From Ischnura elegans (lineage: Eukaryota; Arthropoda; Insecta; Odonata; Coenagrionidae), in the NCBI RefSeq assembly GCF_921293095.1, contig NC_060247.1, forward strand, positions 52,859,111 to 52,923,110: a stretch of 64,000 nucleotides of DNA, in the 5' to 3' direction. Position numbers and translations under genes: made by a program. The notes below the pieces were generated by a model that saw nothing but the letters and a program-made list of their open reading frames with translations, was not told the origin of the DNA and made no database searches. Shown one piece after another: positions 10,351 to 20,229 of this stretch. Every line of letters begins with the position of its first letter. Position 1 is the stretch's first letter.

Positions 10351-10880
10351 GTATCCCCAACCGCTTATTTTCCCTCAGCTCCCAATCGTAGCCTGAGCTG
10401 CATCCGGGCACAAAACACCGAAATTTACCCATGATATTTCGTAAATATCTTACTGGTGGAGAAATACTAAAAAAAAACACCAAAATCGGTGAAATTCTCG
10501 GCTCACAGAGGATGATAACAGCCGCTCACTCATAAGCCGCCACTGACAACAAGCCTAATGAAAGGAATAGTAGTGTCGGTCGCGCCACAAGTGGCAAAAG
10601 TTGGAACTTGAATTAATGCGCGGGACCCGTGTTCAAATTATGACTGCTACCGCCACCTAGTGGGGCCTCCTTAGTAATGTAAACTCTATGGTCAATGTTT
10701 TGGTCAAAGAGGGCGTGGTTTGTCCGACCCAAGCACCCCCATTCCAGCCACATTTCGCTCCACGCTCGAAACCAGTAGTGCCCCCTATATTTACAACATC
10801 CTTGGATATATCGGACGCTATGCCCTACTGAATTAATCGCAAGCAAGTGACTTTTTTTATTGTAAATCTTCCTTTAAAAC
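10351..10880. other. Intergenic region with one repeat arm
   Basis: Holds the right member (10787-10818) of the inverted pair with 7694-7725. The stretch around 10690-10780 is GC-richer. No coding feature recognised. Confidence 0.5.
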
Positions 10881-11112
10881 ATGAACGCCTTCGTCTTGTT
10901 TGCATTGATATGCGTACGCCATTTGCTGTTCCAATTGACGATATCATCAAAAGCGTCTTGGATATACGTTATTGCCTGCTCAGGGCACTCACTTCTTGCC
11001 AGAATGGCTGCGTCGTCAGTATACCAACCGCTCCTGTTAATTGGGAAGTCGCGGAAAAAATATCGAATTACAGGGACCGAAGGACAGAGCCTTGCGAAAC
11101 TCCTGCAGTCAT
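10881..11112 (-). pseudogene. Jockey-like RT fragment
   Basis: Read on the minus strand across a stop and a frameshift, the fragment gives GVSQGSVLRSL (RT motif B), FDIF, DFPINRS, then YTDDAAILARS (motif C, YTDD in place of YADD), ITYIQDAFDDIVNWNSKW and INANKTKAFMF. This order and spacing are those of jockey-clade RTs. It is a short internal piece with no other domain attached, and it is in a different family from the I-clade copies nearby. Confidence 0.65.
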
Positions 11113-11129
11113 AAGGCCGTATTCCAGAA

Positions 11130-11235
11130 CGTCACTCACTCCGAATATTCACTCATACTCAATCGAGTGAGCACTCATTCCAAAAATGAGTGTGAGTGTT
11201 GAGTGGTATTTCAAAAACACACTCGACTCATTTGA
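11130..11235. repeat. ACTCA/TGAGT-rich stretch
   Basis: Dense run of ACTCA and its complement in both orientations (CACTCACTC, ATCGAGTGAGCACTCATTCC, GAGTGTGAGTGTTGAGTGG). Because both orientations occur, short hairpins are possible. It lies just upstream of the Myb/SANT-like gene. AP-1-like TGAGTCA is approached but not exactly present, so no regulatory role is claimed. Confidence 0.5.
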
Positions 11236-11341
11236 GGGTCAGTATCGAGAAAAATAACTGGGGATTGCCGGCTACTATGACGTGTTTACACAAAAAATGA
11301 CGAACGATATTAATCAGAGGCAAATGTCATTGTAACGCAAT

Positions 11342-12330
11342 ATGTCCACCGGCGCCAGGTTTCCTGACCAAGAAAAGGATTTAGTAATTTATTTGGTTTT
11401 GAAACATAAATCAACATTAGAAAACAAGAAAACTGACGCGCGAACATCAGCAGCAAAAAAGAAAAGCTGGATGAAGCTAGCGGAGGAATTTAACGCGCTT
11501 TTTCGTCGGTAGGGTATGTTTTTAATGCTTTTATAATTGATTCTACAAGCCGAGAAGAAAGAAAAAATAAAAATTAAGTCTTTGAGGTAGCATTTTGAAA
11601 AGTGGATGGATGAACTATGTTAAGTCACGATCGTCTAAACTATTTTATTGCCTACCTAACTAGTCTGTTTCATTCTTTAGTAATATTTCAGTATACATTT
11701 AACTATAATTGATTGTCAGTCTCCTTTTAACTATTTTGTTTCAATTTTAAAATATATTTATCTAGTTTTACTCTTCATTTTCTTTTATTCATGTTTCCAT
11801 CATTGTCACAAATGAAGATTAATATTTGTATCATACTTCTTAATGGGTATGTCTAATATTCCTTGCATGCTTTTTTTTACAGTATGTACACTTTTTTGTA
11901 CTGATAATTGTGCAATTCCTGTATTTTAATTTGTTATTTGTAAAAGGGCCTGTGCCCGTTTAAATAAATATATTATTATTATTTATCAGTTAAACATTAT
12001 TATATTTATGAAAAATGCATATTGAAAACTTACTTTCAGTTAGTATGCGTGATGTATCCCAGTTGAAAAAGGCATGGGAGAATATAGAAGCCCAAAGAAA
12101 GACCATCATTGCAAAGGATATACAGGAGAGAATGGGCACTGGTGGAGGGCCTTATTCCAAGCCCGCGACTGCCGATCCCTTACTTGTGATGGCAGTGCCA
12201 TATATTTCATACCACATCCCGAATACAGGAGATAGTGATCAAATAGATGCTATATATAATGATAGAAGTGATGAGATACAATGCAAAAATTACATTATCT
12301 ATATTTTTAGTCTTAAAGTTCTTTTATAAA
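11342..12330 (+). CDS. Split Myb/SANT-like DNA-binding gene, two exons seen
   Basis: Exon 1 (11342-11508) begins at ATG and reads FPDQEKDLVIYLVLKHKSTLENKKTD, then KKKSWMKLAEEFNAL. Exon 2 (from 12044) reads RDVSQLKKAWENIEAQRKT, then ERMGTGGGPYSKPATADPLLV. Together these match the Myb/SANT-like domain of insect proteins (Myb_DNA-bind_5 type), which also occur as accessory proteins of Harbinger elements. Joining GT at 11509 to the AG at 12042-12043 keeps the frame. Exon 2 runs open to a stop near 12330. A further piece with MAETNEGAPSLSNTTSQ at about 12411-12524 may be a third exon, but I see no clear donor for it. No transposase of the Harbinger type is nearby. Confidence 0.55.
11700..11990 (+). 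other. Possible 3' tail of a CR1/L2-like retrotransposon within the intron
   Basis: The intron of the SANT-like gene ends in AAAGGGCCTGTGCCCGTTT, AAATAAATA and an ATT microsatellite (11948-11985). A GGGCC-GCCC hairpin followed by an ATT-type tail is the usual 3' end of several arthropod non-LTR elements. No coding part is attached. Confidence 0.35.
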
Positions 12331-12889
12331 AAGTTGTTAATTTTGTTATAATATTTTTTAATTTAATTAATATTTGGCATTACCTTCAGTTCAGTGTGTT
12401 CTTTCAAACAATGGCTGAAACCAACGAAGGAGCTCCATCCCTTTCAAATACCACAAGTCAACTTATCATTCTCAATCCATCAACATCATCCATAACAGAC
12501 AGAACTACTGATACACCTACATAGACACTCTCACCACCACACCTGCCACCCTGCACTTCACCTCAGCCACAAGCCAAGGCTCAAACCTCTGAACACCACC
12601 CAACAACCAAGACCACCATCCACCCATTCCCAAAAGGAGCCATGGTTCGTGATTAATACATTGCGAGGATAAAAAGAAGTAAAATAATAATATGTGAAGG
12701 TGAGGAAGACATTTTCAAATCAAAGAAATAGGCATCCCTACTGAAAACAAAAATAAAAAATAGAATTTGAAAAGGCAATTGAAAACTTAAATCATATAAA
12801 ATAATGGAAATTGAATTTAAGGACAAAATAGAGGAGTACACTCTCAACCAAGTGGGAAAATTAAAATAATAAGAAGCTGAAATTATTGT

Positions 12890-13530
12890 ATTGCGCATTA
12901 GGTTTTGTCACAAGTGATATATTATGCTCCTCCCTGGCGGTGCTTGTGGGTGTTTTTGCCCCATCAAGACGGCCATCAAAGTACAGTGTTTTGATTGGAT
13001 CACCACCCGTAAAACAGCGCTTCAAATATAGAGAACTTTCTTATTTAGTACCCCGATTTTTTCATGTCTATAGCAAATGCAGACGTAATGTCACTATATT
13101 ACTCTTGAACTGTGATTCCAGCTTTAAAAGCTGCGTGAAGTACGGTGGATGTAATATGTGCTGCAGCCCCCTCACTTATGCTATATGTCTGGGGAATCAT
13201 TGCAGTCTCAGTCAACTCAAATTAGATTATGGACTTCCTTCCTCTTGGTTTGGTGAATGCCACATCCTTTGCTCACCACTTGCCATGGTTTTCCTCAACA
13301 CCTCGAGTATCCTCAAAGTAGTATTCAGTATTATTAAAAAACGGCAACTGTTGATTCAAATGATTCGAGTTTAAGCCTCTCATTTATACGATTACGTTCA
13401 GCCCTTTCTTGCATTTTTTGACACAGGGATGTCAATAGTTCCAATTCGGAATATTCTCGTACCTCGCTGATCCACAAAAACTTGTACTCTAGGATAGAAA
13501 CATTTTTCCTTATGACAGACACATTTGCAG
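12890..13530 (-). pseudogene. Decayed transposon-type ORF of an insect family (superfamily not assigned)
   Basis: On the minus strand, interrupted frames give SISEGAAAHITSTVLHAAF, AFAIDMKKSGY, then GGDPIKTLYFDGRLDGAKTP and REEHNISLVTKP. The order (AAA-I-S-L region, IDxxKxxR region, YFDGR-D, EEH-SLV-P) is one I recognise from uncharacterised repeat-borne insect proteins. Several stops and frameshifts are present, and only the N-terminal third of such a protein is seen. I do not name the superfamily. Confidence 0.4.
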
Positions 13531-14294
13531 AAGGCTATATCAAATAGTTTCGTCGCCTCCTGAATAAAAAACTTCAACAAGTCATCCTATGTTTTCTGAA
13601 CATACCGTTTTACTCTACAGGATTTAATTTTCCCCATTGTTTTCATCATGTAGCGTGAGATGAGTTGAAGTACTCTAAATAGCGTAACTGCTGGAATAGA
13701 TGCTTTTTTCCAAATGACACATACCTTGACAGAAACTTAAGTGATATCTTCGTACGCAAAAATATGATCAAGATAGTCGGCGATGGCATAAAAGGAGCAT
13801 TTTCTCATCCTAGTGATTACCCTTGACAATTTCAGACATGATTTCCACGTTTTTTTTACTGAAAACATCTCTATTCCGCGTCATTTATCCCAAGCATAGC
13901 GTAAAATGAGAAGGCATGTTGCGGGTTGCCTGCCCCACAAAACTGCTTTCGGAGACACGATAAAAGGTCATTTTTTCGATAATTAAAAGCAATAAAGCTG
14001 ATGTATTTTGTCTACAATATCAAGGAAAGACCAATGTTATACTCCATTGGAAGAAATGAGTGCTCGCTGAAACCAAATTTAAATTATTTTAAGTTATAAT
14101 TTTTTTAGTTAAAAATTTCGAAATTTCAAGACAAAATGGCGAGCAGAAGATATTGACTGATTTTGAAAATAAATCATAGCTGTAATACTCACCCGGGTAA
14201 GCAACTTCTGCCGGGTATTACGATTCTCTTCTAAAAGAAGTGGCAAAACGAGGCACCCTAGTATCCACCAAAGAATGCCGTATTAGGACATCAC
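13531..14294. other. Intergenic region, nothing recognised
   Basis: AT-rich sequence without ORFs, arrays or terminal repeats that I can support. Confidence 0.5.
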
Positions 14295-14566
14295 CAGTGG
14301 CGGATCTAGGGGGTGGGGGATCACAGGGGTCATGACCCCCCAAATTTTATTAAACATTTATATTTTTTATACGCTTAATAGTTTTTGTATCAAAAAATGT
14401 CTAATATTGTTCAACTTCATCTTTTTTTAAGGACAAAAACGAAATTTTAGTCGCCAATATGCGAAAAAATGGAGATTTTAAATACCTCTCCCGCCAGGGG
14501 GGTATTCCATACTCCCCGGACCCAGGTCATGACCCCACCCGAAATTTGATGCTGAATCCGCCCCTG
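14295..14566. mobile_element. hAT-type MITE, 272 bp
   Basis: Ends CAGTGGCGGATCTAG on the left and, read inward, CAGGGGCGGATTCAG on the right: 12 of 15 terminal positions agree. Both ends also share GGGGTCATGACC about 20 bases further in. The CAG-start with GGCGGAT is typical of arthropod hAT MITEs. The expected 8-bp target duplication is not visible (GACATCAC against TAAGCAAC), so the copy is old or was rearranged. Confidence 0.75.
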
Positions 14567-15560
14567 TAAGCAACAATGTCCATACTTAAAATCACCCCTT
14601 CCAAAAGTCAGTTGCTGATTATGTCATCACAGCAACTCATAAAACATGACAGAATTTACTTCACAGTGCAAGGTTCCGATGCGCTAATGTCGGTTTTTCC
14701 CTAAAGGATCACTTTTCACACCCCTCTCTGCCCCCCCATAAGAACACATTTCAGACTGAAGAACCCCGTTAATACTCCAGTCTCCAAATACCAAATTCCA
14801 GCAAAAAATACACAGTAACATTGTTACCAAGAATACAGTACACATCAAAACACCTCATACAAAACTTAAGTACCATATCCCAAATAATGCCATCCCCGTT
14901 GAGTAAATTAAGAACGAAACACACCAGAGACCTATCCAGAATACCCTGTTACTATCTTTCTTTTTGATCAAGCGTATTCATAATGACTAATCAATTATTG
15001 CACTGTTTACCAAAATCCCGTGACATACCCTCTTCCCATTGTGGCATTACGTCTTTAAATCTTCCAGATTCTGAACGAAGGACCCAGGAATAGGGAACTC
15101 CGATCGTCTGTCACTAGCTGGTTGAGGGAAAGACTCCACAAACAAGAATAATCAGCACTCAAAGAAACAACTGTCAAAAAATTACGAATCATTTCCAATC
15201 AATATCTATTAGAAATATTCAATATCAGAATTATTACAGAAAACAACGATGATAACTACTGATCTCATAAGAAACATTACCAAAATCCAAGTACATGCTG
15301 TATAATTTTGCAGAAATCACCCATCTTAGCCGAGCCATCTATCCACCGCCAGCGGCGAAGCAAGAGAGAGCTTGCGGGCTCCGAATCGTGCCAGGGTGGA
15401 GGGGAGGGAATTTGCAAAGGAGTGGAGGGGTAATACGGCGATGTTCAAGTTAGCTGCATCCGTGTAAATCTGCCGGTAGGCGCCCCTGTTGACTGGCACC
15501 ACTGCAAAACGACCGTCATCCAAGCCGGGGTTGGGGGAAAACCGCGTACCGCCGGGTTTG
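14567..15560. other. Intergenic region, nothing recognised
   Basis: Mostly AT-rich, then a GC-richer stretch at about 15340-15560 directly before I-clade copy E. No family motif found in any frame. Confidence 0.5.
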
Positions 15561-18500
15561 GTATTTGTGTTTAGGGTGCCTCGACAACTAAGGTCATTTG
15601 CACCACAGACAATCTATAAAAACAAAAAATTTAAAAGATGCATTAAAAAAAAACATTTAAACATTCACAAAAGTTTTGAAATAAAAGGGGTTGTCAAATT
15701 ATAAAAAGGTTGGAATTTAAACACTGTTAATTAGCCCGGTCTCTATTAAAAACTGTATCACTAGGCTGAGACTATCAGGGTCGTCTCCTAGGGTGTGCCC
15801 TAGGTCTCCTCCGATGTTCAGCCGATGGCGCACAGAGCGGTATTTCTCACATTCAGTCAGGAGATGTCTCATAGTAATGGGAGAGTCGCAAACATCGCAT
15901 AGGGGTGGAATTCTCTCTTCGGTGAAGAGGTACGAGTGGGTCAGAGCGCAGTGCCCAAATCTTTTTTGTAGTCGCCTTCAAATCTTCATATGGTACCAGC
16001 ACAGAATCAGCAACGTCGTCCTCGCTGGCTGCCTTCGCGGCCGAGTCGGCCTTCTCATTTCCAGCAATACCCACATGTCCAGGAACCCACAGAAAACGGA
16101 TTTTATTTTTTTTCCGAGCAAGAGAAAGTAGTCTATTTTGAATTTCCTGGACGATTGGGTGACTGGGAGAAAAACTGGAAATGGACTTCAGGGCGCTCAT
16201 GGAGTCGCTGCAGACCATAAAGGACGCGTTGCTACACTTAATACCATCCAGAGCCATCTTTATGGCGAACAGTTCTGCCGTATAGCCGCTACACAGCGGA
16301 CTGAGCTTGGCCTTGATGGTTCCATGGTGAGACGAGATCACTGCACAACCGCACGCACGCTCCGACTTCGATCCGTCCGTGTAAACAGGAATGAAGTCGG
16401 GGTGGCGGTGCATTACTTCCTTGAAGCTATGCTGGTATTCCGCGGCAGTTGTCAAAGATTTTTGATTTTTGTGGAGGACAAAGCTGACTTGTGGAAAAGG
16501 TACCTGCCAAGGTGCATTTTCCGAATTCCCAATGGGATACACTTCTGGGAGTATAAACTCATTGTCCTGGATAAAATTATTAAAAGAAATACTTAGGGGT
16601 CTAGTTGCCCTAGGCCGCCTGTTAAAAATATTTATGAAGCGTGGGTTAAAAATAATATTAAAACTAGGATGCCCTCTCATTGTTAGAATTTTAGCAACAT
16701 AGTTGCACATAAGGATGTCTCGGCGTGCAGTCAACGGGGGCTCCCCAGAATCTGAGTAAACATTCAAGACCGGAGAAGTCCTGAAAGCTCCAGTTGCCAA
16801 TCGAAGCCCCGCATTGTGAACCGTGTTCAAAGGTCTCAAATAGCTTTCACGGGCAGAGGAGTAGACAAAACATCCATAGTCTAATTTAGAGCGCACCAAT
16901 GCTCTATACAATAAAAGCATCGTGGAGCGATCGGCACCCCACGAGTAATTACATAGATATCGCAGGATATTTAAAACTTTCAAACATTTGTTTTTTAAAA
17001 ACTCAATGTGCTCACGCCAATTAAGGCGGCGGTCAAAAATCAAACCCAGAAAGCGGGCTGAATCCGTATAAGGTAGAATTCGGCCGCTCAGGCGAAGTTC
17101 TGGTGGAGGAACTTGTGCCCGCTTACGATGGAAGTGGACACATTTCGTTTTTTCAACGGAAAAACGAAATCCACTTCGATTCGACCATTCCCCAAGTCTG
17201 TTAAGGGTCAGCTGGATGACCCGTGCGGCACTGGTAATTGTGGATGATCGACAGAAAATTGCCAAGTCGTCCACGAATAAGGAGCCCATCACTGGTGTTC
17301 TGACGCAATCTGTAACGTCATTTATCGCAATGGCGAAGAGTGTGACGCTGAGTACAGAGCCTTGTGGTACCCCATTATGTTGCGTAAAAGGTCCGGATAA
17401 ATGATTACCTAGTCTTACTTTAAAAACACGGTCTGCTAAAAAAATTTTGATAAAAATTGGAAGATTACCTCTTAGGCCCCACTCGTGTAACGTATTCAGA
17501 ATCTTCTGGCGCCAGACTCGGTCATACGCCTTCTCCAGATCGAAGAACACGGCTATGACATGCTGGCCCAGAAGGAAAGCCTCCTGGATAAAATTCGGTT
17601 CGGTAAAATAAGCCTCGGTTCTCACGAGGTGGTCTGTGGTGGATCTACCTCGCCTGAAACCGCACTGGATATTGGAAAGAAGGTTCCGACGTTCCAACCA
17701 CCAAACGAGCCGACGGTTCACCATTCTTTCCATGGTCTTGCATAGACAACTGGTCAAGGATATTGGCCTATAATTATTTGGGTCTGTTTTATCCTTTCCT
17801 TGTTTGGGGATAGGGACAACTACGGATTCCCGCCACGCTGTAGGGAAGCTTCCCTCAACCCAAATTTGATTGAGGGTATGGAGAATATCCATCAACGCGT
17901 TCTCCGGTATATTCCGAAGAAATATGTTTAGGACACCGTCCACTCCTGGCGCGGTGTCTTTGGAATCCGCTATGGCGGACTTCAGTTCCCATAAGGAAAA
18001 AATATCATTGTATCCGGCTGCTGCGTGCGATTCGGTGAAGTTCAAGTGTGGGGAGCGTTCCCTAATAGACAGGAAGGTTGCTGAGTAGTTCTCGTCGCTG
18101 CTGGTCTTGGCAAACGCTTCCCCGAGAACGTCGCATATCTCCTTCGGTGTGTGAAATGTCACACCTTGAAATACAAGGCACGAAACGCCGTGAACATGCC
18201 GTGCTCCCGATATAGCCCTCACCTTGTTCCAGACCTGAGTTAGTGGAGTCCTGTTGTTGATGGAGGATACATAATTTATCCAGGAGGCCTTCTTTGACTC
18301 CTTTATAATTAGTCGAGCCTTTGCTCTCAGTCGTCGAAATGAGGCAAGATTAGAGGCAGTTGGAAACTTAATAAATTAAACTTAGTAAAAATACGGAGGG
18401 CACGTTTCCGTTTCTTAATAGCTTCGGCGCATTCCTCATTCCACCATGGTACCGCTGGTCGACGGATTGCGCCCTTAGATAAGGGGACACTACGTTTCGC

Positions 18501-18735
18501 TGCGTCCACTATGCTAGCGGTTAGCACCGCAACGTTCTTTGTTCCACCCCGAAGAGCATCGTACGTGAAATTAAAAGAATTTTAAAAAACAGACCAGTCG
18601 GCTTTGCGGACAATCCATTTGCCCTCGCGGATAAAATTCGTATTGTTAATCTCGTCAGATTCTTAAATATCGCCAAGGAACCTTCCTTAAGTGGAAGGGG
18701 GGAGCCAAGGATGATCATGTGCCTTTTGTTCACCT
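15561..18735 (-). mobile_element. I-clade non-LTR retrotransposon, copy E (5'-truncated)
   Basis: Third lineage of the I-clade family. The 3' end at 15561 has the shared terminal block (GGGTGCCTCGAC, GGTCATTTGCACC) seen in copies B, C and D. ORF2 covers the end of the endonuclease, RT and RNase H. The 5' end is lost inside the endonuclease region; the exact boundary lies between about 18680 and 18740 because homology fades there. No clear target duplication was found. An R2-like element abuts the 5' side. Confidence 0.8.
15853..18222 (-). CDS. I-clade ORF2, RT and RNase H part, copy E (frameshifted ends)
   Basis: 789-codon open stretch lacking the endonuclease. RT: NNYRPISLTSC, FFDLEKAYDRVW, NGVPQGSVLSVTLFAIAIN and LFVDDLAIF. 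RNase H: PVYTDGSKSERACGCAV, YTAELFAIKMAL, VCSDSMSALKSI and FLWVPGHVGIAGNEKAD, which carry the D-E-D-D catalytic set. The normal C-terminus with RREEVDLTRLRIGH and a CCHC-like knuckle is missing in frame; part of it lies in another frame at about 15750-15960. An endonuclease remnant (PAVPWWNEECAEAIKKRKRAL) lies upstream at about 18400-18480, separated by a frameshift. Non-functional as an element, although the RT core is uninterrupted. Confidence 0.85.
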   Translation of the reverse strand: MRAISGARHVHGVSCLVFQGVTFHTPKEICDVLGEAFAKTSSDENYSATFLSIRERSPHLNFTESHAAAGYNDIFSLWELKSAIADSKDTAPGVDGVLNIFLRNIPENALMDILHTLNQIWVEGSFPTAWRESVVVPIPKQGKDKTDPNNYRPISLTSCLCKTMERMVNRRLVWWLERRNLLSNIQCGFRRGRSTTDHLVRTEAYFTEPNFIQEAFLLGQHVIAVFFDLEKAYDRVWRQKILNTLHEWGLRGNLPIFIKIFLADRVFKVRLGNHLSGPFTQHNGVPQGSVLSVTLFAIAINDVTDCVRTPVMGSLFVDDLAIFCRSSTITSAARVIQLTLNRLGEWSNRSGFRFSVEKTKCVHFHRKRAQVPPPELRLSGRILPYTDSARFLGLIFDRRLNWREHIEFLKNKCLKVLNILRYLCNYSWGADRSTMLLLYRALVRSKLDYGCFVYSSARESYLRPLNTVHNAGLRLATGAFRTSPVLNVYSDSGEPPLTARRDILMCNYVAKILTMRGHPSFNIIFNPRFINIFNRRPRATRPLSISFNNFIQDNEFILPEVYPIGNSENAPWQVPFPQVSFVLHKNQKSLTTAAEYQHSFKEVMHRHPDFIPVYTDGSKSERACGCAVISSHHGTIKAKLSPLCSGYTAELFAIKMALDGIKCSNASFMVCSDSMSALKSISSFSPSHPIVQEIQNRLLSLARKKNKIRFLWVPGHVGIAGNEKADSAAKAASEDDVADSVLVPYEDLKATTKKIWALRSDPLVPLHRRENSTPMRCLRLSHYYETSPD

Positions 18736-18744
18736 CCGCGCGGT

Positions 18745-19280
18745 GAGAGTCGGTAACCTCAAATGCCAGGATTGAGGGCTAACGAACGAAGGCTTGTTGC
18801 GCTAACCGACTGTAAGGGGCATCCCCCCAAACGGTCTGCTTCCGTGCCTACCCGGTGTGCAGTCGATGTACCTTAAACAACGGAAGATGTATTGGGTGTA
18901 ACAGCCCTAGGGTCCAGCGGGTTGCCTCCCCGCTGGGTCGACATGCCTTGGCTACGAATAGAAAGCAAAGAATTTTCTGGGGGCCTGTGGTCCCCCATTA
19001 GTGGTACCTCGGAACAATAACCCTAAGGCGACAACATCCCATGAATTGGAAGGAAATGATTCCGGTAGTGTGAGTGAAAGGAAAGAAGTTTATATGTGCA
19101 ATGAATGTAATCCCCCCCAGGGGATAACCATCGAAAATTGGACTAGGCGTGCTTAGAAGACATTGCCATCTAAATCTGGCCAATGAAATCATCAAGACTG
19201 CTAAGAATGAGAGATGGAGTAAAGAGGAAATGTTGGTGTATGCAAATGAAGAAGCGTATTACACTGTTAATGGTAAAGAC
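18745..19280 (+). pseudogene. R2-like non-LTR element, 5' part (copy 1)
   Basis: Leader followed by the N-terminal coding region. A zinc finger is visible across one frameshift (YMCNECNPP, then PSKIGLGVLRRHCHLN), followed by the start of a Myb domain (ERWSKEEMLVYANEEAYYTVNGKD). CCHH finger plus Myb is the N-terminal layout of R2/NeSL-group ORFs. The ORF is cut at GGTAAAGAC by the LTR at 19281. Its continuation in this arrangement is found only after the second LTR, at 32041. The 5' boundary with copy E is uncertain. Confidence 0.7.
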
Positions 19281-19909
19281 TGTGCCATAATGGGCACTTT
19301 CTCAATCCCTCCGAGATCTCAATCCCTCCGAGATCTCAATCCCTCTGAGACTTAACCCCTCTGAGACTTGACCCCTCTGAGACTTGACCCCTCTGAGAAG
19401 TACCAATCTCGCGAAGCTCCAGAGTACGTCGTGCCTGCCTGATCCACGCGTGCCGCTGATCCTCGCGTCCTGTGAACTGCCCACAATTTATAGTGAATTC
19501 ACCAACGATGTCGGCCTCTTTATGCCATGTGTGAACTATCGTTACTTTCCGCCACCGTTTACCCAATTGTAAGGTGAATCGTCAGCGTGAAACCAGTTTC
19601 CCCTCCTCTGCCTACACCTCCCCTCTCACGCCTGCTTCGAGCGCGGCCGCGATCCAGTAAGCGGTCTGGCTCGCTCTCTCTGCTACTGACCGCAGACAAG
19701 GAAGGAACTCTCTCTCGTGCCCGGCTTCTTCCCAACGGCAAGAGTACATTATCCTCAGGCAATTTAGTATTTTATGTATTGTGCTCCTGTGCTTACTTTG
19801 GTTATTAAATGTATTATTACTGTTGGAAATCAACCATATTGTTTGTTAATTTTTTACTCCTAACCACCTATTTCTCGTCAATTCATTCTCGCGACGTGTG
19901 TGCGTTGCA
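19281..19909 (+). repeat. Ty3/gypsy 5' LTR, 629 bp
   Basis: Starts TGTGCC and ends TTGCA, preceded by AGAC (19277-19280) and followed after two bases by a primer-binding site. A run of CTCAATCCCTCCGAGAT-type units at 19310-19400 differs in copy number from the second LTR. The R2-like reading frame is restored if the LTR and one AGAC are removed, which fixes both ends. Confidence 0.9.
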
Positions 19910-19912
19910 AAA

Positions 19913-19928
19913 TGGTGCCGTGACCAGG
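19913..19928 (+). promoter_or_regulatory. Primer-binding site of the gypsy element
   Basis: TGGTGCCGTGACCAGG starts three bases after the LTR. It begins with TGG, complementary to tRNA 3' CCA, as expected for tRNA-primed minus-strand synthesis. I do not assign the tRNA. Confidence 0.75.
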
Positions 19929-20121
19929 ATTTTGGTCGAATTGACAGGTGGTTTAACTAATGGAGTGTCATTTCTTGTATTCTTTAAGTTGTCTGGGCAC
20001 TGATTTCCACTATATTCTCTTAAATGGTTTACTTGTATTTCACTGCACCTTGATCGAGGTATTTTCTGCTATTGCTATCGTATGTATTACTGATTTGCTT
20101 AGTAGTAGTATTTGGATTTAG

Positions 20122-20151
20122 GGTGCGTCGACGGAGAGGTCATTTTGCACC
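20122..20151 (-). other. Conserved 3'-terminal hairpin of the I-clade copies
   Basis: On the element strand, GGTGC and GCACC can pair around a 20-base interior that itself can pair GAC with GTC. Equivalent blocks lie at 57706-57735 (D), 54941-54971 (C) and 15575-15604 (E). The inner stem changes to GGC with GCC in C. Such 3' hairpins are candidate RT recognition sites; this role is inferred. Confidence 0.5.
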
Positions 20152-20229
20152 ACTACTGTGCTATTTAATTACAAAATTATGTATAAAGTAATCTACTGCA
20201 TCTGATGTCTTCGTTGAAAGTGTACATAA

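Larger units (their letters stand above)
17493..19910. repeat. 2.4-kb duplicated segment, copy 1
   Basis: Matches 29603-32037 with, by my reading, two substitutions (18551 G/T, 18984 C/T) and one 17-bp unit difference in the LTR. The segment contains part of I-clade copy E, the 5' part of the R2-like element and a whole gypsy LTR. Identity begins at TATTCAGAATC and ends at GTTGCAA. Confidence 0.92.

Noticed and set aside
12886-13374. 162-residue plus-strand ORF, cysteine-rich
   Set aside because: It is the shadow of the minus-strand transposon remnant in the same interval and has no family motif.
18745-19280. HDV-like ribozyme in the R2-like leader
   Set aside because: GC-rich hairpins such as CCAGCGGGTTGCCTCCCCGC are visible, but I could not lay out the double-pseudoknot with confidence.
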